Shown here piece after piece: positions 40,906-50,918 of a DNA stretch of 64,000 nt. The stretch is from Bacteroidales bacterium (GTDB taxonomy: Bacteria > Bacteroidota > Bacteroidia > Bacteroidales > Paludibacteraceae), in assembly GCA_012837935.1 (NCBI GenBank), contig DUQG01000003.1, positions 1 through 64,000 on the forward strand, in the 5' to 3' direction. The number at the start of each line of letters is the position of its first letter. Position 1 is the first letter of the stretch. The translations under genes and the position numbers were made by a program. Under the pieces are notes generated by a model that ran no database searches, was not told the DNA's origin, and was given only the letters and a program-made list of their open reading frames with translations.

Positions 40906-43203
40906 ATGCGATTAAAATCCATTTTTTATTTAACAATTATCGTTGCATCATTTTTCTTTTATAGTTGTAAGAAACAAGAAAGCTCATCCAAAGTAGAGCA
41001 ACTCCTGTCCAAAATGACATTAGAAGAAAAGGTGGGACAGATGGCTCAAATTACATTGGATGTAATAGGTACAGGTGATTCCAGATTCAGCAGTAACGAA
41101 CCATTTGTTATTGACACGGCGGCTTTACGTCATGCAGTAGTAGAGTACCACGTAGGTTCAATATTAAATACAACTAATAACAGAGCCTTGCCTGCGCTCG
41201 AATGGAATCAAATTTTATCTCAAATCCAACAAATTGCTGTAGAAAAAACAAAATTGTCTATCCCTATTCTTTATGGATTAGATCAAATACACGGAACAAC
41301 TTATACGGCTGACGGTACATTTTTCCCTCACGAGATTGCTTTAGCCGCCACATTTAATCCCATGCATGCTTATAGAATGGCTCAAGTAACAGCTTATGAA
41401 ACAAGAGCTTGTGGTATCCCCTGGAATTTTTCACCGGTTTTGGATTTAGGCTCCGACCCAAGATTTCCCAGACAGTTTGAAGGTTTTGGAGAAGATCCTT
41501 ATGTAGGAACAGTAATGGGTGTTGAAATGGTTAAAGGTATGGAAGGAGATTCAAAAAATGGAATTGATGCAAACCATGTGGCAAGCTGCATGAAACATTT
41601 TCTGGCATATTCTGTGCCTAACAGCGGAATAGATCGTACTCCTTCCTTTGTTCCTGAGCACATTTTAAGAGAGTATCATCTTCCGGCATTTAAGGCAGCT
41701 GTTGAAAATGGTTCGCATACAATTATGATTAATTCCGGTATAATCAATGGAATTTCAGTTCATGCTAATCCTGATATTTTGACAAAATTACTGCGTGAAG
41801 AATTAGGATTTGAAGGCGTTATAGTTTCCGATTGGATGGACATAGATAAATTATATACCCGAGACAAAGTGGCGTCTAATATGAAAGAAGCCATAAAATT
41901 AGCTATTGATGCCGGGATAGATATTTCCATGTCATCCTATGATTACGAAACTTTCTGTGATACTTTGGTGGTGTTGGTAAAAGAAGGAACAATTTCAGAA
42001 AAAAGAATAGATCAATCTGTCAGAAGAATCTTAAAACTGAAAGAAAAATTAGGATTGTTTGAGAATCCTGTAACTTATCTTAAAGATTATCCGGAATTTG
42101 CTTCTCAAAAATTTTCCGATTGGTCTCGTGAAGCAGCTTTGGAAGCTATCACTTTATTGAAAAATGAAAACAAAGTGTTGCCCATTGATTTCGGCAAAAA
42201 GATTCTTGTGTGTGGTCCAAATGCTAATAGTATGCGAACGTTGAATGGCGGCTGGAGCTATTCATGGCAAGGTGAAAAAACCGATTTTTACACCGCCGAT
42301 TTTAATACCATCTATGAAGCCATATCCAAGCAATTTGGTCAAAAGAATGTAAAATACTTTCCGGGCGTAAGCTATGTTGCCGGAGCTAATTTCAATATAG
42401 ACAGATTTGATCAGTTGCAAGAAACAATTACCGCAGCGAAACAAGCAGATTATATTATTCTGTGTGTGGGAGAAAATTCTTATGCAGAAAAACCGGGAAA
42501 TTTGCAAGATTTAAATTTAAGTGATAATCAAGTGGAATTAGCAAAGAAGTTGGCAGAAACAGGAAAACCTATTATTCTTGTGATTAATTCCGGTCGTCCG
42601 AGATGTATTAATAAAATTGAGCCATTATCTGCTGCAATAGTTAATGTCTATTTAACAAGTAATTTTGGGGGAGATGCTTTGGCTGAAATTTTAGCAGGAA
42701 AAACCAATCCTTCAGGTAGGTTGCCTTACACATATCCGCGTTATCCAAGTGCTTTATACACCTATTATCACAAGCCGTCAGAAGATATGGGAGCTATAGA
42801 AGAAGGAAAAAAGATTGATGGCGATTACCTTCCTCAATTTGAATTTGGACAAGGATTAAGCTATACAACCTTTGAATATAGCAATTTGACGGTAAATCCT
42901 TCTGTTTTTTCAGATGGAGACTCAATTTCTATAACTGTTACAGTGAAAAACACAGGCGATAGAGCGGGTAAGGAAAGTGTTTTATTATATTCTTCAGATG
43001 TGTATGCATCCATTACACCCGATGTAAAAAGACTAAGACGATTTCAAAAAATTGATTTGAAGCCCAATGAAAGTCGTCAAGTTAATTTTGTAATTACATC
43101 GCAAGATTTGGCTTTTGTTAATACTAAAAATGAATGGATATGCGAAAAAGGTGATTTTATTATACAAATCGGAGAACTAAAAAAAACAATAACAAAGAGG
43201 TAG
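40906..43203 (+). CDS. bglX: Beta-glucosidase, glycoside hydrolase family 3
   Basis: 765 residues; lipobox 'FFYSC' with Cys21. GH3 N-domain: 'ILYGLDQIHGTTY', 'NFSPVLDLGSDPRFPRQFE'-type motif, and 'FEGVIVSDWMDIDKLY' with the catalytic nucleophile at Asp309. The GH3 C-domain follows ('AGKTNPSGRLPYTYPRYPSA'), then a fibronectin III-like domain (~660-760, 'VKNTGDRAGKESVLLY'). Likely removes glucose from the non-reducing end of beta-gluco-oligosaccharides in the periplasm, or at the outer membrane if surface-exposed. First enzyme of the PUL; susC starts 45 bases after it. Confidence 0.93.
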   Translation: MRLKSIFYLTIIVASFFFYSCKKQESSSKVEQLLSKMTLEEKVGQMAQITLDVIGTGDSRFSSNEPFVIDTAALRHAVVEYHVGSILNTTNNRALPALEWNQILSQIQQIAVEKTKLSIPILYGLDQIHGTTYTADGTFFPHEIALAATFNPMHAYRMAQVTAYETRACGIPWNFSPVLDLGSDPRFPRQFEGFGEDPYVGTVMGVEMVKGMEGDSKNGIDANHVASCMKHFLAYSVPNSGIDRTPSFVPEHILREYHLPAFKAAVENGSHTIMINSGIINGISVHANPDILTKLLREELGFEGVIVSDWMDIDKLYTRDKVASNMKEAIKLAIDAGIDISMSSYDYETFCDTLVVLVKEGTISEKRIDQSVRRILKLKEKLGLFENPVTYLKDYPEFASQKFSDWSREAALEAITLLKNENKVLPIDFGKKILVCGPNANSMRTLNGGWSYSWQGEKTDFYTADFNTIYEAISKQFGQKNVKYFPGVSYVAGANFNIDRFDQLQETITAAKQADYIILCVGENSYAEKPGNLQDLNLSDNQVELAKKLAETGKPIILVINSGRPRCINKIEPLSAAIVNVYLTSNFGGDALAEILAGKTNPSGRLPYTYPRYPSALYTYYHKPSEDMGAIEEGKKIDGDYLPQFEFGQGLSYTTFEYSNLTVNPSVFSDGDSISITVTVKNTGDRAGKESVLLYSSDVYASITPDVKRLRRFQKIDLKPNESRQVNFVITSQDLAFVNTKNEWICEKGDFIIQIGELKKTITKR

Positions 43204-43248
43204 AGCATCAATTTATTGGTCATAAATCTCTAACTTAGTACAATACAT

Positions 43249-46227
43249 ATGAGAACACAAAGTAAGAATATTTTATTTCTGCTGGTATTGATATCGATGT
43301 TTGTTACAACGGCAATATCAGCACAATCAACAAGTAGTTACCGAGGTGCCGTAAAAGATGTCGAAGGCGAACCGCTTATCGGCGTAAGCGTGATTGTAAA
43401 AGGGACAACTAACGGTGTTATTACTAATATTAATGGTGAATACAGCATCCATGCTAAGCAAGGTGATGTGCTCGTTTTTTCCTATGTTGGAATGAATACT
43501 CAAGAAGTTGTTCTATCATCGCAACTTGTCAATGATATTACTCTGACGGAAGAAGCCAAAAGTTTGGATGAAGTCGTTGTAATTGGCTATGGCGTTCAGA
43601 AGCGTAAAGACCTGACTACTGCCGTTTCATCCGTTTCTACCGAAGATTTAGACATGCGCCCCATTACATCGGCAGCACAAGCTATTCAGGGGAAAGCAGC
43701 CGGAGTTCAGGTAATTCAGCCCAATGGTCGTCCCGGTGCAGGAATGGTAATTCGGGTACGTGGAACGACATCCATGAATGCCAGCAACGACCCGCTCTAC
43801 GTGGTGGATGGCGTGCCGATGAACAACATTGATTTCCTTTCGGCGAATGATATCGAGAGCATGCAGATTATGAAAGATGCGTCGTCAGCAGCTATCTACG
43901 GTTCGCGTGGTGCAAACGGCGTAGTGATGATTACCACCAAAGCCACAGCACCAAAAGACCGCTCATCCATTTCATTCAGCATTTATAGGGGTGTTACAAA
44001 TATCAGCAGGAGAATAGAATCGCTAAATTTAGCTGAATATAAAGAATACCTTAACGATTTGCATTCTTCCGTAGTGCTTCCCGATGGTCTTACCGACCGG
44101 ACAAATTGGTTTGACGAAACGTTTACCACAGGAATTAGAAATAACTACCAGTTATCTGCATCAGGAACTTCCAATAAAGTCAACTATTTCTTGTCCGGTG
44201 GATATACTGACGAAACAGGAATTATCAACACCACTGCTTTTAAACGGTTTAATTTCCGTTCGGCAGTAGATGCTGAAATGTTTAAATGGCTCACTTTAAG
44301 TGGAAATATTTCCTATTCAAACAACGTATCCATCGGTGATATTATTTCCGGAACAGGCTCTAACCGTGGTGGGGTAATACTATCCGTCATAAACACACCA
44401 ACTTACGCTCCAATCTGGGATGTAGATAATCCGAAACATTATTACAATCGTTTCTTTGGTGTCAGTAATATAACTCATCCGTTGGAGAACTTAGCCAGAA
44501 CAAAAAACAATAAACACAATACGCACAGACTGCTTGCGACCGGTAAAACCGTGATTTCATTTACGCCTGAGCTGAAACTATCGTCTTCCATTACAAGTGA
44601 CATGACTTACTACAATTATACATCTTTCTTAGACCCGATTTCCACCAGTTATGGACGCGGACAGTTTGGAGAAGGTCAAGATAATCGCTCGTTTGGAGCT
44701 GTGATGATGTTGGATAATATTCTTACCTACAATAAGAAGATAAAATTGCATGGATTTGAAGCTATGGCGGGAACGTCCTATACTGTTTCGGACTGGTCGC
44801 AAAGTTATCAATTTGCATCTCACTTTGCCAATGACCTGGTTCAGACATTGAATGCAGCAAACAAAATAAGCCCGGGAAATGGAACAACGGCTTCTCAATG
44901 GGCGATTATGTCTTACTTAGGGCGTATTTCCTACAACTACGACAGTAAATATTTAGCTACTTTCAATGTTCGTGCTGACGGTTCAAGCAAACTAGCTCCA
45001 TCGGGGCGTTGGGGATATTTTCCATCGTTTTCTGCTGCATGGAGAGCATCATCGGAAAAATTTCTGGCTAATGTTCGTTGGCTGAATGACCTAAAACTAC
45101 GTGCAGGATGGGGACAAACCGGAAATCAGGATGGATTGGGAGATTACGCCTACCTGGAAAGGTACAATTTTAACCGTATAGAATGGTGGAAACCGGGGCA
45201 AGGAGATGCTGTTCCAACCTATTCGCAAGCCAGTTTAAGTTCACCTGATTTGACATGGGAAACGACTACGCAAACCAATATAGGACTGGATGTAACCATG
45301 TTTCAAAATAGGTTGACCTTGAACTTAGACTACTATTTCAAGCGGACAACCGACATGTTGATGTGGGTAACCTTACCTGCCGGCTCAGCAGCTGTAAACT
45401 CCATTCAGCGTAATGAAGGAGAAATGACCAACCGCGGTGTTGAACTGAGTATGAGTTCAAAAAACTTGGTTGGAGACTTCAAATGGACTACGGATTTTAA
45501 CATCTCTCATAATAAAAACAGACTTGAAAGCCTTGTGTTTAAACAAGTATATTACGATGCACGTGTTACCGATATTCTTTCTGATTATGCCGTAAAAAAC
45601 ATGCCGGGAAGACCGTTGGGTGGTTTCTGGGGATATGAATCAACTGGTGTAGATCCCGAAACAGGCGAACTGATGTATGTGGACAAAAATAATGACGGGT
45701 TTATCAACGCATCAGACAGAACCTACATTGGTGACCCGAACCCGGACTTTACTTTCGGTATGACCAATATATTTTCGTATAAAAACTTCAACCTAAGCAT
45801 TTTATTACAAGGAACTTACGGAAATGATATCTTTAACGTATCCAGAATTGAATCAGAAGGAATGTATGATGCTAAAAATCAAAGCAAAAGGGTAATTGAT
45901 AGATGGCGCAGACCGGGAATGATTACATCCATCCCGAAAGCCGGTTATGACATGAAGATTTCATCCTATTTTGTAGAAGATGGAAGTTATCTGCGCATCA
46001 AAGATGTTACTCTGTCCTACGATTTTGATATGAACTGGATGAAAAAAGCAGGCATTCGAAAAATACAGCCGTATGCCACTGTTACTAATTTATTCACTTT
46101 TACAAAATACCTTGGATTTGACCCGGAAGTAAATCAGTGGGGAAATTCAGGTAATGTGCAAGGAATAGATTACGGAACTTATCCACAAACACGCTCCTTT
46201 ATAGTTGGGCTGAATATTGAAATTTAA
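43249..46227 (+). CDS. susC: SusC/RagA-family TonB-dependent outer-membrane transporter
   Basis: 992 residues with a signal peptide (1-25). A carboxypeptidase-regulatory-like domain (~30-105, 'VKDVEGEPLIGVSVIVKGT') is followed by the TonB box region 'LDEVVVIGYGVQKRKD', a plug domain (~115-235, 'AIYGSRGANGVVMITTK') and a 22-strand barrel ending in 'TRSFIVGLNIEI'. It imports large glycan fragments together with the SusD lid encoded next. The plug keeps the standard SusC signature. Second gene of the PUL; an intergenic hairpin separates it from susD. Confidence 0.96.
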   Translation: MRTQSKNILFLLVLISMFVTTAISAQSTSSYRGAVKDVEGEPLIGVSVIVKGTTNGVITNINGEYSIHAKQGDVLVFSYVGMNTQEVVLSSQLVNDITLTEEAKSLDEVVVIGYGVQKRKDLTTAVSSVSTEDLDMRPITSAAQAIQGKAAGVQVIQPNGRPGAGMVIRVRGTTSMNASNDPLYVVDGVPMNNIDFLSANDIESMQIMKDASSAAIYGSRGANGVVMITTKATAPKDRSSISFSIYRGVTNISRRIESLNLAEYKEYLNDLHSSVVLPDGLTDRTNWFDETFTTGIRNNYQLSASGTSNKVNYFLSGGYTDETGIINTTAFKRFNFRSAVDAEMFKWLTLSGNISYSNNVSIGDIISGTGSNRGGVILSVINTPTYAPIWDVDNPKHYYNRFFGVSNITHPLENLARTKNNKHNTHRLLATGKTVISFTPELKLSSSITSDMTYYNYTSFLDPISTSYGRGQFGEGQDNRSFGAVMMLDNILTYNKKIKLHGFEAMAGTSYTVSDWSQSYQFASHFANDLVQTLNAANKISPGNGTTASQWAIMSYLGRISYNYDSKYLATFNVRADGSSKLAPSGRWGYFPSFSAAWRASSEKFLANVRWLNDLKLRAGWGQTGNQDGLGDYAYLERYNFNRIEWWKPGQGDAVPTYSQASLSSPDLTWETTTQTNIGLDVTMFQNRLTLNLDYYFKRTTDMLMWVTLPAGSAAVNSIQRNEGEMTNRGVELSMSSKNLVGDFKWTTDFNISHNKNRLESLVFKQVYYDARVTDILSDYAVKNMPGRPLGGFWGYESTGVDPETGELMYVDKNNDGFINASDRTYIGDPNPDFTFGMTNIFSYKNFNLSILLQGTYGNDIFNVSRIESEGMYDAKNQSKRVIDRWRRPGMITSIPKAGYDMKISSYFVEDGSYLRIKDVTLSYDFDMNWMKKAGIRKIQPYATVTNLFTFTKYLGFDPEVNQWGNSGNVQGIDYGTYPQTRSFIVGLNIEI

Positions 46228-46265
46228 TTTGAACCAAATCTAATTTGAAATTATGAAACCGACAT

Positions 46266-46310
46266 GATTAAAATAATCATTAAATACCCTTGGAAATGAT
46301 TATTTTAATC
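46266..46310 (+). promoter_or_regulatory. Hairpin in the susC-susD gap
   Basis: GATTAAAATAATCATT (46266-46281) pairs perfectly over 16 bases with AATGATTATTTTAATC (46295-46310), 13-nt loop. No T-run follows, so it is more likely an mRNA stability or attenuation element than a full terminator. The left flank ATGAAACCGACATGATTAAA is repeated at 530-557. Confidence 0.6.
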
Positions 46311-46355
46311 ATCAAAGGTTCCATACACCGAAATATAAAAAATCAAAATAATCGT

Positions 46356-47876
46356 ATGAAACGCAATAATAAAATAATAAAAATAAGTATAGGGCTGTTC
46401 GTTTTACTTTTCACAGCCTGCGATCTTGACTATGAGCCTGTATCTCAACTTTCCGAGAACACGGTAGGAACGAAAGATACAACCGGAGTGGAGATAAAAT
46501 ATAAAGACCGTGAAGCGATGCTTGCTGTTTACAGAAACATCTATCAACGTATGACAGGTAATCAGGAGCATTGGTATCTTGACTATTTGCTGTTTTCGGA
46601 GTGCCGTTCGGATAATGCGTATGCCGGAACAACAGGTGCAGAGGTAGTGCCTGTGGAGACTAACAATCTGGATGCCAGCAACAGTGTAATAGCCCGCGAC
46701 TGGGATCGGTATATGGGTGATATAGCCACAGCTAACAACATTATCAGTAATATTGATCTGGTACCCGACCAGTCTCTGACTAAGCCTGAAAGAAATCTAT
46801 GGAAAGCCGAAGCCAAGATTTACCGAGCCATGATTATGTTTGACATGGTAAGGTGGTTTGGAAATTTTCCGGTTATTACCAAAGAAGCCGGCAAAATTAC
46901 GGCAGAAAATATCGAGGAAGTTTATCCCCTTTATTTCCCAAAATCCAATACGCCCGCAGAAGCGTATGCACAAATTATCAGTGATTTGAGAAGTGCTTTG
47001 GAACATGCTCCGGCTAATAACAACGCAGATAAAACCATTCTTTCAAAAACCGTGGCAAAAGCATTGCTGGCAAAAGTATATGCCGAAAGACAAGTTCAAA
47101 ATCCTGACAGCGTAATTTATTTTGCCGATCAGGTGATGGCAGACGGAATCAGCCTTGTACCAAATTACAGCGATTTATTTGGATTGAATGATTCAAAAAC
47201 AGACGCAAAAGCAAGAAATACTTCCGAATCAATACTTGAACTTCAATACTTTACCGGAAGTGGAAACTGGGTAACTTGGATGTTTGGAAGAGACCTGCTT
47301 GATTACGATTTCTATTTTACCTGGGCTAAATGGGTAACACCATCGAGAGACCTGATCAAAGCCTTTGACGATGCAGGTGATGTGAAACGGAAAAACGAAT
47401 CAATTGTATATTATGAAACTGCTTGGTCGAATTACTATGATTCGAAAAACTATCCGTTCATGTATAAATGCCGTTCTAATGCGAATTCAATTATCAAACT
47501 ACGAGGTGCTGATATTATGCTTTTAAAAGCCGAAGCACTTGCCAGAAAAAATCAGCTTTCACAAGCTGCTCAAGTGGTAAATACTGTACGTCAGCGAGTA
47601 AATTTACCCGCATTGTCAGCATCAGCGGTATCATCCAAAGAAAATCTGCTTGATGCCATTCTGCTCGAGAGGAGATTAGAATTGGCATTTGAAGGTCATC
47701 GTTTATTTGATTTAATTCGACATGAAAAACTCCAAAGTGTAATGAATACTCTTAATCAGCGTGACCCGGGACGCTTAAAGCAAGCTCGTGAGTTCTCCGT
47801 TGAATTAGAGTTGCTCCCTATTCCCCAACCGGTTTTGGACGAAAACACAAATCTGAAACAAAATCCGGGATACTAA
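46356..47876 (+). CDS. susD: SusD/RagB-family glycan-binding outer-membrane lipoprotein
   Basis: About 506 residues from ATG 46356, chosen because it gives a proper lipoprotein signal (lipobox 'LLFTAC', Cys22); an in-frame ATG at 46290 lies in the hairpin region and would add 22 residues. Typical SusD features: 'NLWKAEAKIYRAMIMFDMVRWFG', TPR-like helices, 'IIKLRGADIMLLKAEALAR' and the C-terminal 'ILLERRLELAFEGHRLFDLIRH'. It caps the SusC barrel and binds the substrate glycan. Start codon, lipobox and position make it the partner of the upstream susC. Confidence 0.95.
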   Translation: MKRNNKIIKISIGLFVLLFTACDLDYEPVSQLSENTVGTKDTTGVEIKYKDREAMLAVYRNIYQRMTGNQEHWYLDYLLFSECRSDNAYAGTTGAEVVPVETNNLDASNSVIARDWDRYMGDIATANNIISNIDLVPDQSLTKPERNLWKAEAKIYRAMIMFDMVRWFGNFPVITKEAGKITAENIEEVYPLYFPKSNTPAEAYAQIISDLRSALEHAPANNNADKTILSKTVAKALLAKVYAERQVQNPDSVIYFADQVMADGISLVPNYSDLFGLNDSKTDAKARNTSESILELQYFTGSGNWVTWMFGRDLLDYDFYFTWAKWVTPSRDLIKAFDDAGDVKRKNESIVYYETAWSNYYDSKNYPFMYKCRSNANSIIKLRGADIMLLKAEALARKNQLSQAAQVVNTVRQRVNLPALSASAVSSKENLLDAILLERRLELAFEGHRLFDLIRHEKLQSVMNTLNQRDPGRLKQAREFSVELELLPIPQPVLDENTNLKQNPGY

Positions 47877-47915
47877 TTGTTATAATTTTTCCATAATCTT
47901 TACAACAAAAAGAAA

Positions 47916-49319
47916 ATGAAAAGAATACATTATATCATAATTATTTTGACGTTTGTTATTGCAAATTCATGTCAGGATACCGAATTTAGAACACACTATC
48001 TGGAAAGTATTCCTTCGGTGACAGCCAGTGTTGCTGAAAACTCTATTCAGTATGGCGATTCCATTACGTTAACTGCTGATGTGAGTGATACAAACCCACT
48101 TTCCACACTGGAAGTGAAAATTGCGGTCAGCAATAAGCTAATTATCTCTGAGTCTATCCGAACAAAAGGAAATTCAGCAAGTATTACAAAGAAATACCAT
48201 ATTCCTTTCGGAGTGGGAATGCCTGATAAAGAGAAAGTTAAAGTTTATCTGACAGCAATAAATGTGGAAGGTTTCAAGACAGAAAAGCTAATAGATAATA
48301 CCATAGGTAACAGACCGGCGATACAGAATTTGTACCTGATTCCTTCTACAATTACAAGCGGATTAGCAACGAAAGAATTGATTTTAACCGATTCCGAGAA
48401 TTTAATTTACTCGTTAAGCGGTATTGAATTCCCCAATAAATTCTCCTGCTATATTGCATCGAAAAAAACTGCGTTTGGACGTGTAGATTGGTCGGGGTTT
48501 GTTTTTGGGATGAAAAATGGTGAAATAACACTTATTACACAAGGAGAAGATCCTATTTCGGTGGAGGATGAATCATTGGTTAATGTTTCTTCTTGCACCT
48601 TTGATGCCATTAACTTCAAATTGGATGTAGCCGGAAAACTTCTTGAACCACTTACTGCCCTTGATGTAAATGTTGATTTGGCAGCTTCTCCGTCTTCGTT
48701 GCTTGGTTCGGATGCAAAGCAATTCCGTGGTGCAACCATGTATTTCGGACAAGATGTGGAAGTTACTTTTACAGGTATTGCTAACCTTTCAAACGGATTA
48801 GCACCTGATTATTTTGAAGTAACCGGAGAGAACAAAGCAAAATTCCTTGGTGAAACAGGTATGTATAAAGCCTATTACCACATTGCAGGCGATTATCTCT
48901 ACATTGAACCAATGCCAACCGTGGAATTTCCCGATGCATTGTGGGTTTGTGGTACAGGAATCGGTCGCCCGTCGCAACCGTATGCTGTTACGACAAGCTG
49001 GAATTGGAATACACCACTTGACTATGTACCTTGCCGGAAAATTTCCAGCGGGGTTTATCAAGCTACCGTTTATCTTGAAAACGAAGATAACCAGGAAGGA
49101 ACCGGTTTTGGAACATGTAATTTTAAATTTTTCCATTACAGAGGCTGGGATCATGGCGAAGAATCATCAACCGTTTATACAGTAGAATCTCCGCTTAAAA
49201 GCAGTGCCGAAGCCGGCAACGTAGGTAACTGGCGCGGTTCTGATGTGCCTTTCAAAGGTGTATATCGCATTACACTCGATATGAATACTAAAACGACTAA
49301 AATTTTAAAAATCAACTAA
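47916..49319 (+). CDS. Surface glycan-binding lipoprotein (SusE/SusF position, DUF5121/DUF5125-like)
   Basis: 467 residues; lipobox 'VIANSC' with Cys19. Several Ig-like beta-domains are visible: the first (~25-125) includes 'SVAENSIQYGDSITLTADVSD', then two more, and the last (~330-467) carries 'EFPDALWVCGTGIGRPSQPY' and aromatic-rich 'NFKFFHYRGWDH', typical of glycan contact faces. In Bacteroidota PULs proteins in this place bind the target polysaccharide at the cell surface and help feed SusC/SusD. The domain names are from memory and tentative. 39 bases separate it from susD and 10 from the GH30 gene. Confidence 0.8.
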   Translation: MKRIHYIIIILTFVIANSCQDTEFRTHYLESIPSVTASVAENSIQYGDSITLTADVSDTNPLSTLEVKIAVSNKLIISESIRTKGNSASITKKYHIPFGVGMPDKEKVKVYLTAINVEGFKTEKLIDNTIGNRPAIQNLYLIPSTITSGLATKELILTDSENLIYSLSGIEFPNKFSCYIASKKTAFGRVDWSGFVFGMKNGEITLITQGEDPISVEDESLVNVSSCTFDAINFKLDVAGKLLEPLTALDVNVDLAASPSSLLGSDAKQFRGATMYFGQDVEVTFTGIANLSNGLAPDYFEVTGENKAKFLGETGMYKAYYHIAGDYLYIEPMPTVEFPDALWVCGTGIGRPSQPYAVTTSWNWNTPLDYVPCRKISSGVYQATVYLENEDNQEGTGFGTCNFKFFHYRGWDHGEESSTVYTVESPLKSSAEAGNVGNWRGSDVPFKGVYRITLDMNTKTTKILKIN

Positions 49320-49329
49320 ATTTAATTTT

Positions 49330-50820
49330 ATGAGAAAAATCGTTAATTATCTGTATATTATTGCGTTACTGCTCACTTTTGTGAGTTGTACATCCTGCGA
49401 AAGAGGCAATGGACCGGACAACAACAAACCCGATAAAAAGGAAACGAAAGACGTGAGCACATACGTAACTACCGCTGATAAAACAATGTTGTTCAATGCA
49501 GTTTCCAAAAGTTTTGGCACAGGAATCAATATGAACATTGAGAAAACGCTTACCTTAAAGCCAGAGCAAACCTTCCAGACTATTGATGGATTTGGTGTGG
49601 CAATTACCGGTTCTTCGTGTTATAATCTATTGAAAATGAAAAAGGAAGATAGAGCAAAACTGCTGGAAGAATCTTTCAATCCCGATAAAGGAATGGGTTA
49701 CAGCTATATACGCGTATCTATCGGTTGTTCTGATTTTTCGTTGGATGAATATACTTGCTGTGATGTGCCGGGAATTGAAAATTTCACGATGCATGCGTAC
49801 GATGTGCGTGATCTTTACCCGATATTGAAAGAGATATTGACAATTAATCCGAAAATAAAAATCATGGGGTCGCCATGGACACCACCAAAATGGATGAAGG
49901 TGAATAATCTAACTGATTTGCAACCTTATGACTCGTGGACAAACGGTCAACTGAACCCAAAATACTATCAGGATTACGCTACTTATTTTGTAAAATGGAT
50001 TCAAGCTATGGATAAAGAAGGCTTTCCGATAGAAGCCATTACGATTCAGAATGAGCCTTTGAATCGGGGAAATTCGGTATCGCTCTACATGACTTGGCAA
50101 GAGCAACGTGATTTTATTAAAACAGCGCTGGGACCGAAATTTGCCGAAGCTAATTTGAAAACAAAAATTGTTGTTTTTGACCATAATTTTGACTACGACG
50201 GCATTGGTGACCAACAAGACTATCCACTAAAAATTTACGAAGATACAGAAGCTGCTAAATACATCGATGGTGCAGCTTATCATGCGTATAGTGGTAGCAG
50301 TTCAGAATTTACTAAAATTCACAATGCGCGTCCGGATAAAAATCTTTATTTCACTGAAATGTCTATCGGAACCTGGAATTATTCCTTTGATGGTGATTTA
50401 ATGTGGACAATGAAAGATATCGGAATTGGTGCATTGAACCGCCACTGTAAAGCTGTGATAGTTTGGAATTATATGCTGGATAATAATCGCGGACCTAATC
50501 GCCCCGGCGGTTGCACTACCTGTTACGGAGCTGTGGACATCAATTCCTCCGATTATAAAACATTGGACAGGAAGTCTCATTATTATTTCATCGGACATTT
50601 GTCAAAAGTATTGTTGCCCGGCTCTATTCGTATCGGCACTTCCGGCTATATGCCGAGTGGTGTATATGCTACAGCAGCTCTAAATCCTGATGGAACCTAC
50701 GGAATTGTACTTCAAAACGAAAATGCAACATCCTATCAAATGACAATAGAAGATGGAAATCATCATTTTGATATCACTTTACCGGGTAAAAGTTTAACTT
50801 CCTGCACTTGGAAGAAATAA
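49330..50820 (+). CDS. Glycoside hydrolase family 30 (likely beta-1,6-glucanase)
   Basis: 496 residues; lipobox 'LTFVSC' with Cys20, so probably surface-exposed or periplasmic. (beta/alpha)8 barrel with 'QTIDGFGVAITGSSCYNLLK' at the start, the acid/base Glu242 in 'ITIQNEPLNRG', the nucleophile Glu343 in 'LYFTEMSIGTW', and a C-terminal beta-domain (~425-496) as in GH30. GH30 includes glucosylceramidases, beta-1,6-glucanases and xylanases; together with GH3, SusC and SusD, beta-1,6-glucan is the best guess, as in the B. thetaiotaomicron locus where GH30_3 BT3312 is the endo-enzyme. Subfamily not established. Confidence 0.92.
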   Translation: MRKIVNYLYIIALLLTFVSCTSCERGNGPDNNKPDKKETKDVSTYVTTADKTMLFNAVSKSFGTGINMNIEKTLTLKPEQTFQTIDGFGVAITGSSCYNLLKMKKEDRAKLLEESFNPDKGMGYSYIRVSIGCSDFSLDEYTCCDVPGIENFTMHAYDVRDLYPILKEILTINPKIKIMGSPWTPPKWMKVNNLTDLQPYDSWTNGQLNPKYYQDYATYFVKWIQAMDKEGFPIEAITIQNEPLNRGNSVSLYMTWQEQRDFIKTALGPKFAEANLKTKIVVFDHNFDYDGIGDQQDYPLKIYEDTEAAKYIDGAAYHAYSGSSSEFTKIHNARPDKNLYFTEMSIGTWNYSFDGDLMWTMKDIGIGALNRHCKAVIVWNYMLDNNRGPNRPGGCTTCYGAVDINSSDYKTLDRKSHYYFIGHLSKVLLPGSIRIGTSGYMPSGVYATAALNPDGTYGIVLQNENATSYQMTIEDGNHHFDITLPGKSLTSCTWKK

Positions 50821-50918
50821 CACATTTATTACCTTTATCAAGGTTCTATGCCTTGACAAAAGTGAAATTTCATTTTATTACTAAAATTATTTTTATTAAC
50901 TTTTTAAAATTAATTCGT

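Noticed and set aside
46290-46355. Upstream in-frame ATG for susD
   Set aside because: It lies in the hairpin and would put 22 extra residues ahead of the lipoprotein signal peptide.
50808-50918. Upstream in-frame ATG for the three-repeat T9SS protein
   Set aside because: It overlaps the GH30 gene end and would displace a clear signal peptide starting at 50919.
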